Shown in pieces: positions 48,037 through 58,645 of a stretch of 64,000 nt of DNA. Within the stretch, counting starts at the first letter, position 1. Each line of letters opens with the position of its first letter. The notes under the pieces were generated by a model, which was not told the DNA's origin, made no database searches, and saw nothing but the letters and a program-made list of their open reading frames with translations. The position numbers and the translations under genes are program-made. Origin of the DNA: Bryopsis sp. KO-2023 (taxonomy: Eukaryota > Chlorophyta > Ulvophyceae > Bryopsidales > Bryopsidaceae); the NCBI GenBank assembly GCA_030272585.1, contig BSYQ01000010.1, forward strand, positions 2,542,001 through 2,606,000. The letters are read 5' to 3'.

Positions 48037-51000
48037 CTATCCTTCACATAAACTGAACCATTTTTTATCAAACTCTTTGTGCGAGCGTTTTTTTATCCAC
48101 AGCTTCAATTCCTCCTTCAAGAAGCCTCCATCCTTTCCCCACGCAGCCAGTAACTTCGCTCTGGTGTCAATTTTCCTGGCCAAAAGCACTTCGATCAATC
48201 CACCCAACCTCGCATGAAATCTGGTTTCTGGTCTACCTATCATGGCAGCCGAAACCACCAAGCCTCCGCTGAACGCTTTGAATCCCTTCACCACAGCACC
48301 CTCCAACAATGCTTTTCCGAATGCGACGGCTCGCTTCTCGTCGTCCGGGTGTTTAACAGCGTGCAAGGGCAACTCCCAGCCATGCATCCCGTATCTCACT
48401 TTCCTCCAACACATGATTTGATCCAAATCCTGCCTGAAGTACGGCAGGGGGTCCTCGAGCGGCTCCGAAAACTCACACATCGGGGGTGCAACATCCGCCA
48501 GCCAGGATGGGTCGATCACAGTCAATCCCGACATGTAAGGCCTCTTCTCGGTTCGCAAAACTTCGGTGTAAACGACATGCTCTTGGGCTGCTTTGTGCAG
48601 GGCGGAATTCGGATGCATGTAGATATACTCCTCGGAGCCACAGGGGAGATATCGTACCGCCCGGGTGGTTTTTCCCTCAGATTTCAATTTGTTCAAGTAC
48701 TCGATGGATCGCACACGTCGGGCCACTCTATCGCACCAACCGGCTGCAATAACCCTACGAAGCTTTCTCAAAACACCACTGTCTGGCAAAGCCAATCCGG
48801 TGCCTTCTCCCAGGACATCGCACACGCCGGGTATCTTTTGTCTACGCAATGTCGAAACGAGTTGCAAATGGAGGGCAGCCATTTCCCTCAAATTCCTACC
48901 GTGCAGGAAATTCCGCTTGCAAAACTCCTCCGGCTCCATGTCATTCTCGTACGCACACAGTGCTTTCAATGCCCCTATCGAGTCGCTGTCCTCACACTTG
49001 TATTTATCATGGGCTGCCCTGGCCAGCTTCTGTTGGCTGATTCTGCGCGCCCTCTCGTCTTTGTCCCCCTCCCACACCTCATCGCTACCTTCACGCTCCG
49101 CTGGTGCGATTGTGTCGATATGAACAAATGGGCTCTGCTCGTTCAAAGCAGCAGCCAGGGCCACCGCATACGGCACTATTCCAACCTGGCATGACGCCTT
49201 CCCAGCACCCCTCTTTTCCTGCGTCGAGGAATCCACCTTGATCGCTTCGATAATCATGCGGGAATGCCTCGGACTGACGGGGTACACAGCCATGGCTCTC
49301 CCCATCTCGGTGATTTTCCTTTCCTTTGGATCGATGGCTGCAAGCGCGACCAAACCATCTTCAGCCCCACTCAACGCCTCACGATCGGGGCAAGTAGGAA
49401 ACGGGAAATTCACGACCTTGTTCATTCCCAGCGATTTCATCATCAGCACGACCCCCTCCAAGGGGGTGTTCACGATTTCGGGAGGGGTGTGCTCCGGGAA
49501 CGTGTCGTTGAAGTGTGCTGACGAGAACAGACGGTAGCAATGCCCAGGGACCGTTCGTCCCGCTCGGCCTGCTCTCTGCTCAGCAGCCGCTTTGGAAATC
49601 CATCGAACTTCGAATCTAGACATGCCTGCATGTCCCTCCAGGATTTTCTGTTTCGATCGACCAGCATCCACGACGTAGCGAATGTTGGGGATCGTGATGG
49701 ATGTCTCGGCGACGTTGGTGGCCACCACGATGAGTCTGGAGCCGTCAGCAGGGGGTTCAAATACCTTGGCCTGTTTTGCAGGTGGCAGGAGGGCATACAA
49801 GGGAAGCACCGTGACGGGTGCATATCGTTTCGCCTTCGAATCCTCCGAATGGCCTCCTTGATCCATATTGAGCTTGAACTTTTCGTCAAAAGCGCGTTCT
49901 TGAGCTGCGATTTCTTCCGGTGTCACGTTTTCGGCGCCGAGAACCTGAACCTCCTCCTCATCGCTGTCTTCCTCCAAGCTCTCCAGGTCCGAATCCTCCA
50001 GATCGAATTCTTCGTCTCGTCGGAGGGGTTCCACGGCGGATCTGGTATATATTTCTGCTAAATCTGCACCATACTGATCGTCCATCACATGACCCCCTTC
50101 CTGATTTTCTGGTTCTTCCTCACTCGGAGTGGTTTTGCCAGAATGCACCTCTCCTCCCCGATTTCCCCCATCGGGATCAGGGCTGCCTGAATTCCTCCCG
50201 CCCATTGTCTCTTCCTGGGATTCATCATCAGGGTTCGATTTCCGCGGAGCAAACGCCCTCCTCAGCCTCTTACACATGTATTCTACTTCCCTTTGTCCAG
50301 TGACGAACACCAGCACCCCTCCTGGCGGCAATTCCGAATGAATTCGACGCACTTTCCTGTAGGCGGCACTCTCGTAATCCACCAGCTCCGTTTTCTTGCT
50401 GAAATGCACCGTGACGGGGTACTGCCGGGATGCGACGTTGATCACGGGTGGAGGCTCCGGGAACAGCTTCGAATTTTTGACGAAATCCTCCGTCCGGAGA
50501 GTGGCGCTCATTATGATCAGCTTCAGGGGGTTGACCGAGGGATCCGACATGGAGATTTTTCTTCTGAGCGGCACGATTCGAGAAAGCATTCCCAGAAGGA
50601 GGTCGGTGTTGAGGCTCCGCTCGTGGGCTTCGTCCACTATGATCACGCTGTAGTTTTGTAGCAGGAAATCTTGTTGGAGTTCCCTCATGAGGATTCCGTC
50701 CGTCATGAATTTCATGCTGGAGTTGGAACCCACAGATCGATCGTACCGTACCTACAAAATGCCATCCTTTTTTCAAATTGGCCAAATCTTAGGAGTAGAA
50801 GGTCGCCTTGTGCTCTACAATTGTTTCTCCTCCTTCGCTAATCTTTTTCATATTTTTGGTGGGAGGGAAGAGGGGGGGGGTATTAGCAGTAGTTTGAAAA
50901 CTTTTTTTTTGCAGGTGGGTAAAAATCTCATTCAGCCAAGCTCAAAAATTGCTTTGGTAAAAATTTCAATCGGAAAATTATGTTTTTTTTGGAAGAGATT

Positions 51001-52146
51001 TCCAAATGAAGCACTGTAGCTCAAACACCGACACGGTTTCCCCCAAAAAGAACTCACCTGGTATCCCACCACATCCCCCAACTCAGAATTCATCTCGTCA
51101 GCAACACGTTTCGCAGTGCTGATGGCAGCCACTCTTCTCGGCTGAGTCACTCCTATGGTCCCCCTTTTCTCAGCAAAATTCTTGCACCCGAACCCAGCCT
51201 CGAACAAAAACTGAGGGACTTGGGTGGTTTTGCCGCACCCCGTCTGACCACAGAGCACCATGACATCATGGCCCATCACCATTTCCATGATTTCCTGCTC
51301 CATTCCGGTGATGGGCAGTTTCGAACGAGCTTCTTCGATTTCCGGCCTTCGGTCGATCTGAACCACCCTGAGAGGGCCCATCGATTTAAATTTCCCCACC
51401 ACAGCTTCCACGTCGCCGGAGTTTTCATCCCTGACCAAATCCATCGATTCTTTCAATTTCCTGGCCCGTTCCTCCACCTCTTTCTCCGTCAGTTTCGCGA
51501 AATTGAAATCTGGTGTTTCCTCTGCATCCCCTGCTCCAGCCACCAGGGATCCATTGCTAATCACCCCCACCCCCGCACCATGTGAGTAATTTCCTTTACT
51601 CATTCCGACTGACATATCCTCGTCGCTGGAGGAGCTGTCAGACATATCGCTATCTTTCGGAGGATTCCCCGAATTCGAAGCTGCTCGACATTCGGACGGC
51701 ACTGGGAGGCCCAGCTTTTCAAGTTTGGCACCCCTGGCCAATCTCTCCTTTCTGGTTTCTTTCTGGCCTCTTTTGTGCAAGGGCATCATAGCAACGGCTT
51801 CCTTATCCTTCAATTGATGCTTGCTCAGAGTGGAAAAGACTTTTTCCAATCTACGATGCCTGGCTTTCTTTGCCTCCAACTCCTTCAGTTTTCTTTTATC
51901 ACTCTTTGACAGCTTTTTGTCTCTCCCACTATTCTCACTCTTTTTCTTTGAGGAGTTGGTGGATTTGCTGCTGTCCAAAACCAGCTCCCCTTCTGCCTGG
52001 TTTTCCAGAAGCCCTCCCCCGCCGCCGAGTTCGTCGAGCAGCTCCGGCGTGAGTATGTCGGAGGTGTCCATTCCTTTGCGAGGTTTCTTGCATTGTTGAG
52101 CCTTCTGTTCCCGCCGTTTCCTCTTGGACGCCAATCGCCGAGGCAT
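48037..52146 (-). CDS. DHX37: DEAH-box RNA helicase DHX37/Dhr1
   Basis: Two exons, 52146-51058 and 50751-48037, join in phase 0 (donor CAG|GTGAGT, acceptor TTTTGTAG) for 1267 residues. The N-terminal third is basic and acidic low complexity with nuclear-type KRKRR and SSSSDED runs. Helicase motifs follow: Walker A GQTGCGKT (300-307), TQPRR, DEAH (403-406) in IIVDEAHERS, SAT in MSATLRTEDF, and QRAGRAGR. A long acidic insert (EDSDEEE-type) sits inside the second RecA lobe, then come the winged-helix/ratchet, the OB fold and a DHX37-type tail ending KKWFSLCEG. Yeast Dhr1 and human DHX37 unwind U3 snoRNA from pre-18S rRNA in the small-subunit processome. Length, insert position and tail fit DHX37 better than DHX8/15/16. 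The intron falls inside the first RecA lobe. Confidence 0.92.
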
Positions 52147-53930
52147 TTCGAGCAGCGATCAAAGGTGCGGCGCGATTCGGTGTTTTCTATTTTTTACTTA
52201 TGAAACACGTGGGTTGATGCCTGATCCAACAACAATCTTGAAGTACGGGATATATTTGTCATATCGATGTCCAAGGGAGCCGATACTGCAACGACTGAAA
52301 TTCTGCACAAACCTTGCATCATTGTTGTGAGATCTCAATTTTGGGCTGTAGCAGTTGAGACACAATTTGCCCACAGGAACCCCATCCCCAAAGAAAAAAA
52401 AAAACAGCAACCACACACTGGGCATGGGGAAAGGCTTCAGCAAATTGAAATTGATCCTTGGCTTTCAATCCACAACTAATCACAATGTTGGTTTTGGTTG
52501 GGACTTGTGAAAGCGATTCGATCTGAATTCAAGCTGGAGGCTTTCTTTGGCTCGTACTGGAACAGATCGGAATCACGGCCTTCCACTCTTTTCTGTGATG
52601 TTTCTTTCTTTCTCCCTCTCTGAAAAAAAAAACTGGCTGTCCATTGTTGAAGTATCCAATTATGTGCAAATCATCACAGCACAAACAGGGGAGATGCAGC
52701 GGTTCAGGAACATTTTTTTTTTTCTTTCACAGTTTCTGTCTTTCATTTTTCGAGAAGATATCGTGAAGCAAAACCGGCCTTGTTACAGTACGCCAATTTA
52801 AAATAAACCAATTTTCAAAAAAAAAAAAAAGAAAGAAGCATCCAAACCACTTTTCTTTTGTTGTCCAACGATGCCAATTCTGACGAACAGTCATAATCTA
52901 AAAGATTTTTTTCTTTTTTCTTTTTTTTTTCCTTCGATCCCTGATCACTCCCCCAACCAAAAAAAAACATTTTTTTTTTTTTGCTCTTCGATTCCTTTTT
53001 TTTTGTATTGGAATTTTTAGCCCCCAACACCCCCAACAATCCCAACTGCTTAAATAAACAAAACCTCGCAACTACCATTGAATTCCAACGACCTCACTCT
53101 TTTCAAAACGTTAAGAACCAAAAAAAAAACAAAACAAACCGCCTTTCCCAGAAAAAGACGAGAACAACAAAGAAGAGAGAAAGATTCAAACAGAGGACAG
53201 GGTTTCGAAAACATTTTCGGATTGAAAACCAACGAACAAAAAATGCCAACCGATGGACAGAGCCATAAAGAATATAAGGCAAAATGCAAAAAGTGATTTT
53301 CTTCCCCCTTGTTTGGAGTCCATGATGAAACAGCATCGTTCTTTTTTTTTTTCTTTTTCAAAAAAGCCATACCCCAATCGGTTGCATATTGATTTTTCCT
53401 CCCTCTCCCCCTTCTTTCTTTCTTTTCTTCCCTGCAATCTTTTTCATTCCTTTTCTTTCGGCCCTCTACCACAACCCCGACAAAAGGAAAGGCACAACCC
53501 AAAAAGGCCATCCAGGATCGATCAAAAATGTATTTCGCAAGAAGTCCAAAGGCAAACAGAGAAGCAACAAAGAAAAAGACTGGAAAAATTCCACACCAAA
53601 TTCTAATGAGGCTTAATTTTTTTTCAATTTTTTCTTTTTTTCTTCAAAACAAAGACAGTTCCTGAGGGGAGATGAAGAAAAAACTCATTCCAAAAACAAA
53701 ACAGAAAGAAAAGAAAAAAAATCAAAAATCAAAGAACCGTTTTTTTCTTTATCTTCTTTAATTCTTCCTCTTCCTTCCCTCAAAACCCCTCTCCCTTCCC
53801 TCTCCTCTTGTTTTCCAAAAAAAAAAAAAAATTCAAACCTGGAATATATCCACTCCTCATCTCTCTTTTTCCAACAATTTTTTGTTGCATCTCACTTCCC
53901 CCCCCCTCTCTCTCTTTAACTTTTTTCTTT
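52147..53930. other. Spacer between DHX37 5' end and ALB3 3' end
   Basis: No coding exon. From about 52.8 to 53.9 kb the + strand is C/T/A-rich and G-poor with many T and A runs, which is the skew expected for the 3' flank of the minus-strand ALB3 gene. Short frames encode Phe/Lys/Ser low complexity only. Confidence 0.65.
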
Positions 53931-56900
53931 TTACTTCCTACCCTTCTTTCCTTTCTTTCCCTTTTTCTTTTTACCACGAGAACCACCGGCAGCACCGGCG
54001 ACCATAGGAGCAGCGGTAGCAGGTTCTTTGACAGCCCATGCTTGAGTGGGGGAGCCGTTTCCATTCTTGCCTTCCTCTTCACCCTCCACAAACTCCTTTT
54101 CGATGTTTTCGGTCAAAGGGGTGATTTCTGCAGCGAGCTCCGGAGGAGCAGTCATTGCGGCCTGCAGCAGTCAAGAGAGATCCTTGATGAGGGAAAAATA
54201 GAAAGCGAAAAAAAAAACATTCACAGCATTGCTTTCTTTTTGGGGTTTGAAACTTGGAGGAGTACTGTTTACAGAATGTATGCATGTTAAAAAACAAACA
54301 AACATGTGCTAAAATATAATACAATATTAACCTAGTCAGGAGGGAGGGAGGTGCTCAGTCAATCCAGGGCACTCCCTCATCGATTTTTTTTCCCTCCAGT
54401 ACTCTTCGGAAGCGTTTTTAAAACCCTGTCCTTTGTTGTATTCTCTCATGTCTTTTCTTCTTGGAAACACTTTTTTCCGTGTGTTCTCTTCGAACGTCTG
54501 AAAAGGTAAAAAAACCCTGAGTTGAGTTGAGTTGAGTTGGGAGTTCCAGGGGTTCCACCTCCCTGATACGTCCAATCGACGAAACATACCGCAGCGGCCT
54601 TCTTGGCAGCTTCTTTCGCCTTTCTGGCTCTGAATTTGGCCCCCTTTGCAGCAGCCGGTGGAGGTGCAGGAGTGGAGACATCCACAGCCTCCACATCGAC
54701 CGCTCTGGATCTACGAGACCCCCTCTCAGCACCTGGGGTGAGAAAAAGCACAAAAAAAAATGAACATGGTTGCCTAAGTGCAATTCCTTTCTCCAACATA
54801 CGTATCATGTGCATTCTGCCGAATATTTTCTTGTTTTCTCTAATTCTTTTTTCAAAACATTTCTGCATTTTTCTGTTGAGTCATCATATATCTTATCAAA
54901 TCATTAGCAAATTCCGCGGAACGGAGCCCGGCTGCTGTAAAACTAGGCAGCTTGCGATGCGATTTTCTACCTGTTACTCTCTGGATGGGCTCTTCCTTTG
55001 GCTTGACCACTGTTCCCATAGGCTTCAACTCTGGAGCCTTTGTCGTGGATTTCAGATACGCTTGCTGCCCGGTCGACAGAATGTTGTTGGTGATCCAGTA
55101 AAGAGTGAGACCGGAGGGTACATTCAACGAAAACCAACCTGGAAAGCATTGCCAAACAACAAAAAAAAAGTTCAGCTTTTTTACAGAAGTTTGATGGGGT
55201 GCAACGTATGTGCTCTCCGGTGAAGTGGAGGGACAACCGTTGAGTTATGCAAATTAATGATTGGGTGTGTTATGGTCACACTTTTTGCCACCTCTCTTTT
55301 TCTCTCACACATTATTATTGACAAATTCACCAACTCGAAAACAAAACATAAACAAATCAATAAAAGCCGCAATTTAAGAAAATATATGCATGAATAGAAT
55401 CCTACAGAAGGGCAATAATTCTTACCAAGCATGAATGGCAGGATCTGCAAGAAAGTTTGCATTTGTTGCTGCGAGGGATCGTCTGACTTGGGTGGCGAAA
55501 TAATTTTCTGAGAAACGACTTGCGAAACGACCAACAGAACTGGGAGGATGAGGTAAGCTCCGGCATCATGCCATCCGACCGGTGGGGCACCGTCTACGAA
55601 AGGAAACAGCCAGCTGATGCCGCCACCCTAAAAACATCACACTTTTTGGTTACACTTCTTATTTTAAAAAATCTAAGAAATTTTCAAGAAAAACTACGGA
55701 TTTATGTATAAAAAAACACAAAAGATGTTTCACTTGAGTTTTCAAGCAAGTTTGGAAAAGAAATGAAATGATGTTAAAAGTTGTATTATTTTTATTTTTA
55801 TTTTCATTTAATTTTTCATTTTTTTTTTGGGGGGGGGGACTTACATCTGCTCCCATGGTGGTGGGCCCAGCCAAGGAAGGAATGAAAAACCAGCCCTCCT
55901 TCAACAGCCCCTCGTCGGCAGCCTGGGTGAGGGACCTGTACAGCCCAATGAAAATGGGGATGGTTGCCAACGTGGGCAAGCATCCAGCCAAAGGATTGAC
56001 CCCTGCGTCTTGGTACAACTTGGCGGTCTCTTGTTGGAGCCTCTCCGGGTTGTTTGCGAACTTTTCTTGAATTTCTTTCACTCGGGGCTGGAGCTGCTGC
56101 ATGGATATCGAAGATTCCACCTGGACGCATTTTAGGAATGACATCAGAACAAAGCACGAAAAAACCACGGCAGCTTTCCTTTTCTAAACGAGAAAAAAAA
56201 ACAATTGGCCAGATCCACCGAGAGGTTTCCCCTCACAATCCAGGTGGCGGAAGAGAAATGCAACGTCTACAACGACGTTGCATTTGAAACGATTTGTCGA
56301 ATTGTCAGAAAAGGGGGGGAAAACCTTTCAAGTCCCATTCAAAAGAAAAGGAAAAAGAAAGTGAAAAAAAGAACCTTTGTGTATCTTCTGGAGTGTAGTG
56401 TCTTTTTTTTTCAGACTTCAGGCCCAATGGCAACTCATTATTTTTCTCTGGGTTGCACACACCTGCTTCTTTGACAGCGGGAATGTAAGTGCCTTCACTC
56501 CAAGGGTTAAGAGAATGATGGAAAATCCATAGGCGTACGGAACATGAAGCGCTTCCAGTCCTCCATCAATGATCTAAATCAACAGTAAAAAAAAAACATG
56601 AAGCCATGTCAGCATTGATATCCGATACCCCGGAGACACTCCATTATCATTTCAGAAGAGAATCTTCTATTTCCGGTTGCAGGTGTGGAAATGCAGGAAA
56701 GCAGCGATCCATCGACAAACTCCGTGCACATTACATGAAATCGCAGAAAGAGGCGCCCGTCTGACCTGCAAGATGGCCTCGAAGGCATTGGCAAGGAATC
56801 CAAACCAGCCAGCATCGGAGGTTGCAGCTTCTGCGGCATCTGGTGCGACAGAAGCAGCTGTGTCAGCAGCAGCCGTAGCCGCGCTGGTTGCTGTGTCCAC

Positions 56901-57872
56901 AGCAGTGCTAGCCAAGCTGGCTGCTGTATCGGCAGCAGCCGATGCTGTCGTGGCTGCGGCGTCGGCTACGGCAGAGACGGTGGTGGCTGCGACATCCGCT
57001 CCAGCAGCCACAGTCGATTGCACCACATCTGCTGCAGGAGCCACCGCAACACCATCCGAAAGCGAATACAACATGAGGCTGGCATGGTCGATCAGATCCA
57101 ATATGGGATGCGGGCCCCTGTGGTCAAGGAAATAGAATCAACCGACAGTTAAAGTCTCTTCTCACATGAATATAAAAAAGGAAAAAAAAAACTACGAGGG
57201 GGGGTGCATCTGCTTGCAGACAAAAAAGGGTTCATCGAGTTGAATCCTGGCTGAATGTTAAAAAGCTATACGTTAAAAAACTCATTTTCCTTTGATATTT
57301 TTTCTCTTGTTTTCTTGTTTTCAGGAGGGGTTGTTTCTTCCATTTTTTCCAGCAGATGGTGCTATTTTGGCAAGGAGTCTGATTGAAAACAGTTCGGAAT
57401 GGACAGTAGATTCCATCGAAACTTTCTATAAAATTGCATTTGAGGGTTGCAGTCAAGCAGCAAGAAGGAAGGAAAGACAGAATGAAATAAACATATGGTC
57501 CAGAAAAGCAAAATCAAGTCTGGCATTTCTTTGGAACCCAACCCACCCAAGGTTTCCCAGAGCCTCAATTGCCGCCCTTGACGTCTCTCCATCAGGAATA
57601 GCTCGGACGATGGAGCGCGACTTCAAAGGCTGACGCCGACCGACGAATCTATTTCCTGTTCGCACCGACATTGTTGGGTTATGCTTTGGTCATAAGTACT
57701 GTACGAGAAAGGAAAGGCTTTCGATGAACGAGGGTTCAACAGGGGAAAAAAACAAGGAGAAATTCTCGGGAGGAGAATAGCTTACCGCTAGCGGGAAGAG
57801 GTTGCAAGCCACCGCGACAATGAAAACCGCTCGGAGTCCTGTTGGAGGAATCACAACTACCCTCATTGACAT
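53931..57872 (-). CDS. ALB3: Plastid ALB3/YidC-type membrane insertase with bipartite targeting peptide
   Basis: Nine exons (57872-57786, 57683-57547, 57117-56766, 56573-56463, 56120-55845, 55627-55426, 55138-54971, 54732-54590, 54161-53931) close in every phase to 568 residues. Residues 1-29 form a signal peptide (LRAVFIVAVACNLFPLA); residues 30-75 are Arg/Ser-rich and acid-poor, like a transit peptide. An Ala-rich segment follows (about 98-175). The conserved core then starts with IIDGGLEALHVPYAYG and carries the Alb3 hallmarks AGVNPLAGCLPTLATIPIFIGLYRSL (in part), GISWLFPFVDG and LYWITNNIL. The core has five spans. The stromal tail is Ala/Lys-rich and ends in KKKKGKKGKKGRK. ALB3 inserts light-harvesting proteins into thylakoids with cpSRP and also acts with ribosomes. 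The targeting layout implies an ER-routed plastid. The weakest join is the exon 2 acceptor (ACCAAAG). Intron 5 holds a T-G tract on the + strand. Confidence 0.93.
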
Positions 57873-58645
57873 CCCGCAGCGAAACGTCGAGCACAACTCG
57901 GTTTTCCGTAATCCTTTTTTTTGTCGCTTGTTTGTGGACTGGTGACTTGGCGGCAGGAGCAGCCAGAAGGCTGAAAAAAATTAAAAACTTGACACAGGGT
58001 CGGCGAACAGAATCTCAACTCACCCGAGGGTCGCATGCCGACCCGACGCGCCGACAACGGAACAAGTCATTCTCGTTTAGTTTTCCTGTTTTCTTTTCGC
58101 CGACGAAAACAATTTTTGAAGTTTCGCTTGCGGTGGTGGCGGTGCAGGAGGAGGCGCTGGGCGTTGGTGTAAAATGCGTCGGTTTGCCTTGCACTGATGT
58201 GTGCTGGATTCGCAACCTAATCTCTCCGCCAACGTTCAAAACAACCAAGACAATCATCCCACAAGTCCAACGATATATGACTGACCTGGAGGATTCGTGG
58301 GGTGTGTCAGCAGCCACCGAGGACCCATGTGCAAAAAATGGTGACGAATCATTTATATTTTTCTCTTTTTGTGTGTTTCTCTTTTCTTTTCTGTTGTTTT
58401 TTTTTTCGAGAAGGGGTTGCTGCACTTCCAAAAAGTAACACCTGTCGAATCCTTTGGTCTGGATTCCGCCTGCATAGATTTTCTTTGGCTTTTTCCAGAA
58501 CCGAATTCTAAATCAAAGAATTCGTTTAACAATTGTTTCGAAGCCCCTCTACGACACCGTCGAGAACAAAATCGACCCGTTGTTTTCGCTGTTGTGGTTT
58601 TGTCTCGGAGTCGCGAAGGAGGAAAAACGGATACGCTGAACGAAG
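57873..58645. promoter_or_regulatory. Shared 773-bp 5' flank of ALB3 and NOSIP
   Basis: Outward-facing start codons bound the interval. Open frames on both strands lack domain signals. No TATA box is convincing. A T-run-rich stretch lies at about 58355-58412. Confidence 0.5.
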
